NCBI RefSeq assembly: GCF_021532315.1 | Contig: NZ_JAKGAO010000005.1 | Location: 62,001-126,000 of the forward strand | Length of the DNA stretch: 64,000 bases | Reading direction: 5' to 3' | From: Paenibacillus tarimensis | Lineage (GTDB): Bacteria; Bacillota; Bacilli; Paenibacillales; Paenibacillaceae | Part shown: piece after piece, positions 35,286 through 43,699 of the stretch | Numbering within the stretch: the first letter of the stretch is position 1 | How the letters are laid out: the number at the start of each line of letters is the position of its first letter | Notes under the pieces: generated by a model | The model's database searches: none | What the model was told of the DNA's origin: nothing | Seen by the model: the letters and a program-made list of their open reading frames with translations, nothing else | Position numbers and translations under genes: made by a program

Positions 35286-36971
35286 GTGTATTCCTCGCTG
35301 GCAATATCTGCAACACGGCTCGCCCGCAGACATGCTCTAACCATGTGTGCCCTGCTTCTGCTGGCAGCCGCGGCATTAACGGGCGGGCTGCTGTTCCCGC
35401 AGCATGCTTCCGCTCATGCTTCGCTGATCGGTGCAGCTCCCGAGCCGGACTCGCGGCTCGAAGCAGGACCGGAGCTCATCAAGCTTACGTTTAACGAACG
35501 GATCGAGGCAGGCCTCGGCTCGCTCGAGCTATTCGATTCCAACTCCAGGCCGGTAACTGACCGCAAGCCGGAAACCAGCCAAGACGGCCGTTCACTGTCG
35601 CTGACACTCCCTAAGCTGGGGGAAGATGTGTACACCGTAGCATACAGGGTTATCTCGGCGGATGGTCATCCGGTCGAAGGCTCTTATGTGTTTGTGGTCG
35701 GAACTCCCCCCGCTGGGAGGGACGCCTCATCCTTCGATCCGCTGAAAGAGCTCGGACATGCCGGACATCATGAACGGGTATCGACGCAGCTGTCGGTTAA
35801 GGAATTTATTAACTATACAGTCAGAGTGCTCTATTATGCGGCGCTGCTGCTGGCCTCCGGTTATTTCCTGTGGATGGCGCTGCGCCGTGGCAGGGTAGAC
35901 AGCCCGTCCGCGCAGGAGTGGTATGCCAAGTGGGGGCTGTGGACGACACGGGGACTGATCGTGGCTGTTCTGCTCTATGTTTTCTTCCAATCCACCGCAT
36001 TAATGGAGGGACAGCCGGGCTCGCAGTGGGCACAGCTGTTCACGGGGACAGCTGTCGGGCTGGCCTGGTCGGGAGCTCTCGTGCTGTCGTTTACCGGTCC
36101 GCTTGTCCGCTCTGCCGGGCATTTAGTGGGCGTAATCTGGGCTGTCTCGCTGCTTGCTCTGGAAAGCTGGAGCGGTCACGCGGCGGCTTACGATCCGCAG
36201 TGGCTTACCATAACGCTTGATTTCGTCCATCTTGCTGCTTCTGCCGTCTGGGCCGGCGGACTTGCCCTGCTGCTCGGCCTCTGGTTCAAGGACCGGAAGG
36301 AAGCAGGCCGGTTTGCTTCTATATTTACTGGCCCGGCATGGGTTTCCATGGTTCTGCTGGTGCTGACAGGGGTGGCGGTAAGTTTGCTCTACCTGCCCAA
36401 GCTGGACTATCTATTTTATACCAGCTGGGGGACGCTGCTGATTGTCAAGACGGCTCTCGTACTGCTGGTGCTTGTAACAGGCACCCTGCTGAGATGGCGC
36501 GTGCGCAGGGGGGAGCTTCCCCAAGCCCTGCTGCTCAAAGCCGACGGGGTGCTGATGACGCTTATTATCATCATAGTCGGCCTGTTCACATATATCAGCC
36601 CGCTTCCGGCTAATGAGCCGGTTAACCACCATAAGATGGGGACAGATATGCATTATACGCTGCGTATTACGCCGAATGTGCCCGGTACAAACACCATGAT
36701 GGTAAAGGTGTGGCTGCCTGAGGAAGCAGGCTCCCCTAAATCAGTCGTGTTAAGGCTCTTCTCCGAGGACCGGCAGGAGCTTGGACCCATTGATGTGCCG
36801 CTCGAGCCTGCTGACGAGGAAGAACTCACCCCCTTTGAGGGCTACGAGATGGCAGCATACCGTGCGGAAGGTCCGTATATTCCCTTTGCAGGGAGCTGGA
36901 GGGCGCAGATCAGGGTGATGACGCCTGACGATGATGAGCTTGTTAATGAGTATGTATTCCGGAATTATTAG
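35286..36971 (+). CDS. ycnJ: CopC/CopD-fusion copper transport protein (YcnJ-like)
   Basis: A 561-residue protein. Its signal peptide ends ASAHASLIG, leaving histidine as a likely mature N-terminus and copper ligand. The CopC domain (residues 42-145) has further candidate ligands in ISADGHPVEGSYVF. About eight membrane helices of the CopD domain follow (170-445), then an extracellular C-terminal domain of about 110 residues. YcnJ of Bacillus subtilis is needed for copper uptake under limitation. GTG start with AAGGGAAG upstream. A two-component system and a ycnI homologue follow. Confidence 0.88.
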   Translation: MYSSLAISATRLARRHALTMCALLLLAAAALTGGLLFPQHASAHASLIGAAPEPDSRLEAGPELIKLTFNERIEAGLGSLELFDSNSRPVTDRKPETSQDGRSLSLTLPKLGEDVYTVAYRVISADGHPVEGSYVFVVGTPPAGRDASSFDPLKELGHAGHHERVSTQLSVKEFINYTVRVLYYAALLLASGYFLWMALRRGRVDSPSAQEWYAKWGLWTTRGLIVAVLLYVFFQSTALMEGQPGSQWAQLFTGTAVGLAWSGALVLSFTGPLVRSAGHLVGVIWAVSLLALESWSGHAAAYDPQWLTITLDFVHLAASAVWAGGLALLLGLWFKDRKEAGRFASIFTGPAWVSMVLLVLTGVAVSLLYLPKLDYLFYTSWGTLLIVKTALVLLVLVTGTLLRWRVRRGELPQALLLKADGVLMTLIIIIVGLFTYISPLPANEPVNHHKMGTDMHYTLRITPNVPGTNTMMVKVWLPEEAGSPKSVVLRLFSEDRQELGPIDVPLEPADEEELTPFEGYEMAAYRAEGPYIPFAGSWRAQIRVMTPDDDELVNEYVFRNY

Positions 36972-37069
36972 CCGTAAACCCGGCTTTCCGGCTGCCGCCT
37001 GCCGACTCTCGAAAGCCTCAGGCATGCAGTTATTGTGCGGGCGGAAGAGTGCAGGAGGGTGGAGCAGCC

Positions 37070-37984
37070 ATGACCTATAAACAAATTAAATACCTCATTT
37101 TGTGGACGCCGACCGTAACAATCGGGGTTTGGGAGTATCTGAGGCATACGGTACTACTGCCCTATATATCAATGGAGCTCGGCAATTTGCTGGCTCCGGT
37201 TCTTGTCCTGCTTGTGACCGTGACGCTGCTGCGCAAGCTGTTCACTATTTTGGAGGAGACCCAGGAGGCTCTGCATCGGGAAAGACTGACTAAGGCAGGG
37301 CTTGAGGAGCGTGAGCAGCTTGCCCGGGAGCTGCATGACGGGATATCGCAGTCGCTTTTTCTAATGTCAGTCAAGCTGGATAAGCTGGAGCGGGCGGAAT
37401 CTGATGAGGACCTGAAGCAGGTTTCAGAGCAGATCCGGTCTACGGTGCGGCGGGTTTATGAGGATGTCCGGCAGTCTATTGCCAATCTCCAGCATCCTCC
37501 GGCGGCGGTGAACAGCTCTTGGCAGCAAACCATCGAGGCTGTCATTGCCGAGGCCTTGAACGGCAGCGGCCTGAAGGCTGACCTGGACTGGCGAATCCCT
37601 GATCACTTGCTGACCAGCAGGGAGAAGGTAGAGCTGGTTGCGATCGTCCGTGAAGCTCTTCTTAATGCGCGCAAGCATGCGGAAGCAGACACTGTCTGTA
37701 TCAGCTGTGAACCGCTCGGCTTCAAGGGAGGGTTTCGCTGTATGGTGGCTGATGACGGCAAAGGCACGGAGATGCAGCGGCTGCATTCTGCGGGATGCTT
37801 CGGTATACGCATGATGGAGAGCCGGGCAGCGGAGATGGGCTGGTCCTTTGAGGTGAAGACGAGCCAAAACGAAGCCGCAGCAGCGGGCGGTACGGTGGTG
37901 ACAATTGTGAAGAGAGGAGATGAAGGGGCGGATGACGGAAGGGAAGAAAGGGAAGAAAGGTACGTTCAGAGTGCTGATCGCTGA
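37070..37984 (+). CDS. Sensor histidine kinase, NarL-system type (HisKA_3)
   Basis: A 304-residue kinase with two membrane helices in the first 60 residues and almost no extracellular loop, an intramembrane-sensing type layout. The phospho-acceptor box is EQLARELHDGISQSLF near residues 88-103, and the ATPase domain has VREALLNARKHA and ADDGKGTE / GCFGIRMMESRA. The start at 37070 has AGGAGG; a GTG at 37049 overlaps it. The response regulator gene begins inside its 3' end. The position between two copper genes suggests copper or envelope sensing (inference). Confidence 0.88.
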   Translation: MTYKQIKYLILWTPTVTIGVWEYLRHTVLLPYISMELGNLLAPVLVLLVTVTLLRKLFTILEETQEALHRERLTKAGLEEREQLARELHDGISQSLFLMSVKLDKLERAESDEDLKQVSEQIRSTVRRVYEDVRQSIANLQHPPAAVNSSWQQTIEAVIAEALNGSGLKADLDWRIPDHLLTSREKVELVAIVREALLNARKHAEADTVCISCEPLGFKGGFRCMVADDGKGTEMQRLHSAGCFGIRMMESRAAEMGWSFEVKTSQNEAAAAGGTVVTIVKRGDEGADDGREEREERYVQSADR

Positions 37985-38705
37985 TGATCATCCGGATGGC
38001 CGTGAAGGGATGCGGGATATTTTGTCTCTTGACCCGGATTTTCTGCTCGTCGGCGAGGCTCAGACGGGGGAGGAGGCAGTTGAGGCTGCGTCGAGGCTTC
38101 GGCCCGATCTGGTTTTGATGGATGTAAGGATGCCGGGCATCGGCGGCTTGGAAGCAACACAGCGGATCAAGCAGGAAAATCCGGCCGTGAAGGTCGTCAT
38201 GGTAACCGTATCGGGTGATATTACTCATCTGTTTGAAGCGCTGAAGAGAGGCGCGCAAGGCTATCTGCTTAAGAACCTGACGCCATCCGCGTGGCATGAA
38301 TACCTGCGTTCGGTTGCATTTGACGAAGCACCGATGACCAGGGAACTGGCTTACCAGCTGCTCCGGGAATTTGATACAGCGCCGGGGCAGCGCCCCGGAC
38401 CAGGCGAAGGACGCAGTCCTGGCGGGAGTTCCGCCGCCTTAGCTGCTGCGGGAGAGTTGAGAGCCCGTGAGCATGTGAAAGCTGCCGAAGACCGGTATAT
38501 TACACCGCTTACCGGAAGGGAGCGTGAAATACTGGAACGGGTGGCTATGGGGGAATCGAACCGGGTTGTGGCCGAAACGCTCGGCATCTCGGAGCATACG
38601 GTAAAGAACCATCTGAAGAATATACTGCAGAAGCTTCATCTGGATAACCGGGTCCAGCTGGCCCGTTACGCTCTGCAGCAGGGACTTGTAGAGCGCAAGG
38701 AGTAG
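37920..38705 (+). CDS. NarL/LuxR-type response regulator
   Basis: A regulator of up to 261 residues. Receiver: IADDHPDGREGM with acidic pair near residues 21-22, phospho-acceptor aspartate in DLVLMDVRMPG near 68, and lysine in YLLKNLTPSAW near 117. A flexible glycine/proline-rich linker (155-185) precedes a LuxR helix-turn-helix (LTGREREILERVAMGESNRVVAETLGISEHTVKNHL). The start is ambiguous: ATG 37920 lies right after AGGAG, ATG 37932 follows AAGGGG. It overlaps the kinase gene by more than 50 bases. Confidence 0.9.
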   Translation: MKGRMTEGKKGKKGTFRVLIADDHPDGREGMRDILSLDPDFLLVGEAQTGEEAVEAASRLRPDLVLMDVRMPGIGGLEATQRIKQENPAVKVVMVTVSGDITHLFEALKRGAQGYLLKNLTPSAWHEYLRSVAFDEAPMTRELAYQLLREFDTAPGQRPGPGEGRSPGGSSAALAAAGELRAREHVKAAEDRYITPLTGREREILERVAMGESNRVVAETLGISEHTVKNHLKNILQKLHLDNRVQLARYALQQGLVERKE

Positions 38706-38791
38706 CTGCTGCCCTTTAGCAAGCACCAGGGGTGTTCACATATTCGACATGTTCTTCTAGCCCTTTTGAGTCATGCCTTGAACCAGCCGCG

Positions 38792-38803
38792 GAAGTATAC
38801 TTC
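38792..38803. promoter_or_regulatory. Perfect 12-base palindrome upstream of ycnI
   Basis: GAAGTATACTTC, 47 bases before the ycnI start and outside any coding frame. A regulator-binding role is possible but not shown. Confidence 0.25.
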
Positions 38804-38849
38804 TAGAATGATAGCTTCAAAGCATGGAACGAGAGAGGGCGAAAAAACG

Positions 38850-39554
38850 ATGAAAAAATTCACATTTAGTCTAATCGCAATTGTATCAGCTGTGCTGATG
38901 CTTGCGGGTATGGCTAGTGCGCATGTTACAGTCTGGCCCAAGGAGGTCAAGCAGGGTTCCTATGAAGTGTTTACGGTCAGAGTTCCAAGTGAGGAGAAGG
39001 GAACCACGACTGTAGGCGTCCGGGTAACAATACCGGAATCGGTGAACATTACGCGTGTGGAGCCGAAAGCCGGCTGGTCCTATGAAATTGAGCGCCGTGC
39101 CGATGATACCATAGGCAGTGTGGCCTGGGCAGCGGAGGGAGACGGTCTGAAGCAGACCGAGTTCACGGAGTTCAGGCTGTCCGGCCGTGTTAATGACGAT
39201 GCGGAGACGATTGTCTGGAAGGCTTACCAAACCTATTCCGACGGCAGTGTGGTGGAATGGGTCGGGGCGCCTGACGCGGATAAGCCGGCATCCGTAGTGA
39301 CGGCCGTGCCGGGAACGGGCGAAAGCGACGGCCATGGACAGAGCCATGGTCAAGGCACAACAGCGGAAGAGGCTGCTGACAGTGCGCCGGCAGATCAGAC
39401 GGATGGTGCAGAGGGAGAAGCAGCAGAAACCAGCTTAACCGGTTCTGAGTCATCTGGTAACAGCCAGCTGCCGCTTGTACTGTCGATTATAGCTCTGGTC
39501 CTTGCAATGGCTGCTTTCATTACAGCGCTGATTAACCGCAAGCGGAGAGCCTGA
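38850..39554 (+). CDS. ycnI: YcnI-like copper-binding protein (DUF1775)
   Basis: A 234-residue exported protein. The signal peptide ends GMASAHVTVWPKE, giving an N-terminal histidine followed by tryptophan, the ligands described for copper binding in YcnI. The DUF1775 domain covers residues 28-165, then a His/Glu-rich linker and a single C-terminal membrane helix with a positive tail (NRKRRA) that anchors it outside the cell. The start at 38850 has GAGAGGG before it. In Bacillus subtilis ycnI and ycnJ are in one copper operon; here a two-component system is between them. Confidence 0.9.
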   Translation: MKKFTFSLIAIVSAVLMLAGMASAHVTVWPKEVKQGSYEVFTVRVPSEEKGTTTVGVRVTIPESVNITRVEPKAGWSYEIERRADDTIGSVAWAAEGDGLKQTEFTEFRLSGRVNDDAETIVWKAYQTYSDGSVVEWVGAPDADKPASVVTAVPGTGESDGHGQSHGQGTTAEEAADSAPADQTDGAEGEAAETSLTGSESSGNSQLPLVLSIIALVLAMAAFITALINRKRRA

Positions 39555-39597
39555 ATACAGGCTGCTGCCGGCCGAAGGCTGACCAGGAGCTGCGCAC

Positions 39598-39626
39598 TTG
39601 CGCATGCCAGACGAATTGCATATAAT
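39598..39626 (+). promoter_or_regulatory. Promoter of the pheST transcript
   Basis: TTGCGC (39598-39603), 17 bases, TATAAT (39621-39626). The start would be near 39633, at the beginning of the T-box leader. Confidence 0.7.
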
Positions 39627-39632
39627 AGACAA

Positions 39633-39946
39633 TAATTAATGTGAGCATATGCATAAATGCAGGGACGGAGACAAGTAAGCAGTGCTTTCCGACAGGGAGC
39701 GGATACCGGTGATTGAGAGTGTCCGCGGGAAATCAGGCTGGTGAAATTCACTCCGTAGCAGGCCTTTTGAACGGATGATCTTGGCCATCCAACTAGGAAG
39801 CGCCCGGTAAGCGGTCCGTTAACCGCAAGAGGAACATCTTTAATCCGGTATTGGACTGCTTTTGCAGCAGTTCTCGGCAATACGGGTGTTCGAATTAGGG
39901 TGGTACCACGGTCCTTTCGTCCCTTATGGGGAGGAAGGGCCTTTTT
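39633..39946 (+). ncRNA. T-box leader (tRNA-Phe sensing) with terminator
   Basis: The T-box sequence AGGGTGGTACCACG is at 39897-39910 and can pair with an uncharged tRNA end. Upstream, TTC at 39747-39749 fits a phenylalanine specifier codon. The terminator stem spans 39910-39941 and is followed by TTTTT (39942-39946). Uncharged tRNA-Phe would stabilise the antiterminator and allow transcription of pheS-pheT. Exact 5' end is set from the promoter. Confidence 0.92.
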
Positions 39947-39988
39947 GTGTATTTAGGCACGGCAGTATACTGTTTGGAGGCGAAGAGT

Positions 39989-41023
39989 ATGAAGGAGCGT
40001 TTGGAAGAGCTGCGGGATGAAGTCCTGCAGGTATTGGAACAGGTTAATGATCCGCAGCAGCTTAATGATGTGAGAGTTAAATACCTGGGCAAGAAGGGTG
40101 CGCTTACCGAGGTGCTTCGGGGGATGGGCTCATTGTCGGCAGAGGAGCGTCCAGTCATCGGGCAGGTTGCCAACGATGTCCGGGGTGCCATTGAGGCGGT
40201 CATTGAAGCCAAGCAGCAGCAGTTTCAGCAGCAGGAGACCGAGCGCAGACTGCAGCAGGAGACGATTGATGTCACGCTGCCGGGACGCAGGCTGCCGGCA
40301 GGCGCTGTCCATCCGCTCAGCAAGGTGCAGCAGGAGATCGAGGATGTATTCATCGGCATGGGCTACTCGATTGCGGAAGGCCCGGAGGTTGAGACGGATT
40401 ACTTCAACTTTGAAGCGCTGAACCTGCCGAAGGACCATCCTGCGCGGGATATGCAGGATTCCTTCTATATAACAGATGATATCCTGATGCGCACGCATAC
40501 TTCACCTGTACAGGTTAGAACGATGCAGGCGATGAACGGCAAGACACCGGTCAAGATTATCTGCCCTGGGCGAGTATACCGGCGTGATGATGACGATGCG
40601 ACACATTCCTTCCAGTTTAACCAGATTGAAGGCCTAGTCATTGGCAAGAACATCCGTATGAGCGACCTGAAGGGAACACTGCTGCAATTTGTTCAAGAGC
40701 TGTTCGGCAAGCAGACTCAGATTCGTCTTCGCCCGAGCTTCTTCCCGTTCACGGAGCCAAGCGCTGAAGTGGATGTGACCTGTGTGCAATGCGGGGGACA
40801 TGGCTGCCGGATGTGCAAGCAATCAGGGTGGCTTGAGATCCTCGGCTGCGGTATGGTGCACCCAAGAGTGCTTGAGATGGGCGGTTATGATCCGAACGAG
40901 GTGAGCGGTTTTGCCTTTGGGCTTGGGGTGGAACGAATTGCATTGCTGAAATACGGCATTGATGATATCCGGGCTTTCTATACGAACGATCTGCGCTTCC
41001 TGAGCCAGTTCGCGAGAATGTAA
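39989..41023 (+). CDS. pheS: Phenylalanyl-tRNA synthetase alpha subunit
   Basis: A 344-residue subunit with an N-terminal coiled coil (residues 1-85) that binds tRNA and a class II catalytic core. Motif 2 lies around [22 protein letters not shown] and motif 3 at [22 protein letters not shown]. The cysteine cluster [19 protein letters not shown] is also seen in many bacterial PheS. The start at 39989 has TTTGGAGG eight bases before. It is controlled by the T-box leader and followed 22 bases later by pheT, with which it forms the (alpha-beta)2 enzyme. Confidence 0.97.
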   Translation: MKERLEELRDEVLQVLEQVNDPQQLNDVRVKYLGKKGALTEVLRGMGSLSAEERPVIGQVANDVRGAIEAVIEAKQQQFQQQETERRLQQETIDVTLPGRRLPAGAVHPLSKVQQEIEDVFIGMGYSIAEGPEVETDYFNFEALNLPKDHPARDMQDSFYITDDILMRTHTSPVQVRTMQAMNGKTPVKIICPGRVYRRDDDDATHSFQFNQIEGLVIGKNIRMSDLKGTLLQFVQELFGKQTQIRLRPSFFPFTEPSAEVDVTCVQCGGHGCRMCKQSGWLEILGCGMVHPRVLEMGGYDPNEVSGFAFGLGVERIALLKYGIDDIRAFYTNDLRFLSQFARM

Positions 41024-41045
41024 CGGGGAAGGAAGGAGAATAGGC

Positions 41046-43487
41046 ATGAATGTATCTTATCGTTGGTTAAGTGACTATATCGATTTGTCTGGAATAGAAG
41101 CAAGTGAGCTTGCCGAGCGGATTACGCGCGGCGGTATTGAGGTAGACAGTGTTGAATCGCTCGACAAGGGCGTCTCCAAGGTTGTGGTCGGATATGTGAC
41201 TTCGAAGGAGAAGCACCCGGATGCGGACAAGCTGAATGTGTGCAAGGTGGATGCCGGGCTTGGCGAGGAGCTGCAGATCGTCTGTGGCGCGAAGAACGTG
41301 GATGCAGGCCAAAAGGTACCGGTAGCGCTGGTCGGCGCCCAGCTTCCCGGCGGTCTCCAGATCAAGCGTGCTAAGCTGCGGGGCGTTGAGTCCCAGGGCA
41401 TGATCTGCTCCGCTAAGGAGCTTGGCCTGAACGACAAGCTGCTGCCGAAGGAGCAGCAGGAGGGTATTCTCGTACTGCCGGAATCCGTGGAGACGGGCGT
41501 GCCGATCGAAGAGGTGCTCGGAATCCGGGATGAAGTGCTGGAGCTTGATCTAACGCCTAACCGGTCGGACTGCCTCAGCATGCTTGGCGTAGCCTATGAA
41601 GTAGGGGCGCTGACGGGAAGACCGGTTAAGCTGCCGGATACGACGGTTGCATCCGCTGCCCTGAAGGCGGCCGATCATATTTCAGTTACGATTGGTTCCC
41701 CGGCCCACTGCAGCATGTACACTGCGCGGTATATTAAGGGCGTTAAGGTCGGACCGTCTCCGCAGTGGATGCAAAATCGCCTGATGGCTGCGGGCATTCG
41801 TCCGATTAACAACATTGTAGACATTACAAACTATGTGATGCTGGAGTATGGACAGCCGCTTCATGCATTCGACGCTGATAAAATTGATGGCGGGCGTATC
41901 GATGTCCGCCTTGCCAGGGAAGGCGAGACGCTGATTACCCTGGATAGCCAGGAACGCAAGCTGGAGCCGCATATGCTGCTGATTACAGACGGCGCGAAGC
42001 CGGTCGGCTTGGCTGGTGTGATGGGAGGGGCCAACTCCGAGGTTACGGAGCAGACTGTTAACATCCTGCTGGAATCCGCCAAGTTTGACGGGGCTACGAT
42101 CCGCCGTACATCCCGTCAGCTGGGGCTTCGTTCGGAAGCAAGCATCCGGTTCGAGAAGGGCGTTGATGCGGCACGCGTCATACCGGCCCTAGACAGGGCT
42201 TCGGCTCTGATTGCCCGCTATGCGGACGGACTTGTGGCGGACGGAATTGTCGAGGTATCAGGAGAAATTCAGACTCATACCGATGTTGAGGTCAGCTATA
42301 GCAAGCTGAACCGTTACCTGGGTACCGAGCTTTCGACACTGGAGCTTCGCACGATCTTCGAACGACTGGGCTTTGAGAATGAATTTGACGGGAAGGACAG
42401 CTTCAAGGTTCGCGTACCGAGCCGCAGAGGCGACATAACCCGTGATGTGGATTTGATTGAAGAAGCGGCCCGTCTGTTCGGCTATGATTCCATTCCAACC
42501 ACACCGATTGAAGGTCCGACGACCCCTGGCGCATTGACAAGGCCGCAGCAGATTCGCAGGGAGCTGCGCAGAAGGCTGGCTGATGCAGGACTTAATGAAG
42601 TGATAACGTACTCTTTTACACATCCGCAGCGGACGGGATTGTTCATGCATCTCAGCGGTGAAACCAAGCCTGTCCGGCTGTCCATGCCGATGAGCGAGGA
42701 CCGCAGTGTGCTGCGCACCGGTCTTGTTCCGAATCTGCTGGAGATCGCAGCTTATAACCGGAACCGCAAGAATGAGGATGCGGCGATCTTCGAGATCGGC
42801 AGCGTCTTTCTGACCGATGAGGAAACGCTGACTCGTCTGCCTGAGGAGAAGCAGCGTCTTGCGGGTCTGTTGACAGGCAGCCGCACGACAGCGCTCTGGA
42901 ACCGCAAGGCGGAACCGGTTGATTTCTTCGATGCCAAGGGCGTGCTTGAGATGCTGTTTGCGGTTCTCGGAATGGAAAACCGGATCAGCTACGAAGCAGC
43001 GGCGCTTGAGCAGCTTCATCCGGGACGGACTGCCGCTGTGATGCTACAGACCGAACGCGGAAGCGAGAGAATCGGATATGTCGGGCAGCTGCATCCTGAG
43101 CTCCAGCGTGCAGAGGATCTTGGGGACACCTATGTTTTTGAACTGGACCTTGAGCAGGTATATGAGCATGCCGACTCTTCCATCGCTTATCAGGCGCTTC
43201 CCAGGTACCCGGCTATTCAGCGGGATATTGCGGTCGTCTTGGACAGCGGCATAGAGGCGGGCAGCCTGCTTGCTCTTATCCGCGATACAGCCGGCGAGCT
43301 GCTGGAATCGGTTCGTGTGTTCGACGTGTATACAGGTGAGCGGCTTGGAGCCGGCAAGAAGAGCGTTGCGGTGTCGCTTGTATACCGTCACGCAGAGCGC
43401 ACGTTGACGGACGAGGAAGTAACGGAGCTTCATGCAAAAGTAGTCAGTCAGCTGGAACAATCTTTTCAGGCTGAATTGAGAAAATAG
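41046..43487 (+). CDS. pheT: Phenylalanyl-tRNA synthetase beta subunit
   Basis: An 813-residue subunit of normal length: N-terminal OB-fold EMAP-like tRNA-binding domain (VVVGYVTSKEKHPDADKLNVCKVDAG, residues 38-63), B3/B4 editing domain (MICSAKELGL and LDLTPNRSDCLSMLGVAYEV region), B5 domain and the C-terminal anticodon-binding FDX-ACB domain (RYPAIQRDIAVVLDSGIEAG). The editing domain removes tyrosine misattached to tRNA-Phe. GGAAGGAG precedes the ATG. Confidence 0.97.
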   Translation: MNVSYRWLSDYIDLSGIEASELAERITRGGIEVDSVESLDKGVSKVVVGYVTSKEKHPDADKLNVCKVDAGLGEELQIVCGAKNVDAGQKVPVALVGAQLPGGLQIKRAKLRGVESQGMICSAKELGLNDKLLPKEQQEGILVLPESVETGVPIEEVLGIRDEVLELDLTPNRSDCLSMLGVAYEVGALTGRPVKLPDTTVASAALKAADHISVTIGSPAHCSMYTARYIKGVKVGPSPQWMQNRLMAAGIRPINNIVDITNYVMLEYGQPLHAFDADKIDGGRIDVRLAREGETLITLDSQERKLEPHMLLITDGAKPVGLAGVMGGANSEVTEQTVNILLESAKFDGATIRRTSRQLGLRSEASIRFEKGVDAARVIPALDRASALIARYADGLVADGIVEVSGEIQTHTDVEVSYSKLNRYLGTELSTLELRTIFERLGFENEFDGKDSFKVRVPSRRGDITRDVDLIEEAARLFGYDSIPTTPIEGPTTPGALTRPQQIRRELRRRLADAGLNEVITYSFTHPQRTGLFMHLSGETKPVRLSMPMSEDRSVLRTGLVPNLLEIAAYNRNRKNEDAAIFEIGSVFLTDEETLTRLPEEKQRLAGLLTGSRTTALWNRKAEPVDFFDAKGVLEMLFAVLGMENRISYEAAALEQLHPGRTAAVMLQTERGSERIGYVGQLHPELQRAEDLGDTYVFELDLEQVYEHADSSIAYQALPRYPAIQRDIAVVLDSGIEAGSLLALIRDTAGELLESVRVFDVYTGERLGAGKKSVAVSLVYRHAERTLTDEEVTELHAKVVSQLEQSFQAELRK

Positions 43488-43503
43488 GCAGGAAACGCGG
43501 GGA

Positions 43504-43548
43504 GCCGCATCGAAATAGTTCCGGGTGGAACACTCGATGCGGCCTTTG
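43504..43548 (+). terminator. Hairpin after pheT
   Basis: GCCGCATCGA (43504-43513) pairs with TCGATGCGGC (43534-43543), with an inner GTTCC/GGAAC hairpin; only CTTTG follows, so termination may be partial. Confidence 0.6.
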
Positions 43549-43699
43549 TGTGTCTGCGGGGAAGAATGATTGCCCTTTTAGTGGAAGTGCCGCAAGGAAA
43601 GGAAGACTCTGGGCCGGAGGAATGGAGCGCCGCCAGAGACGGCAGCAGGATTTTCTAAGCATCATGTGCGAAGTGCAAGTGGGGAGGACTATACCTGAT

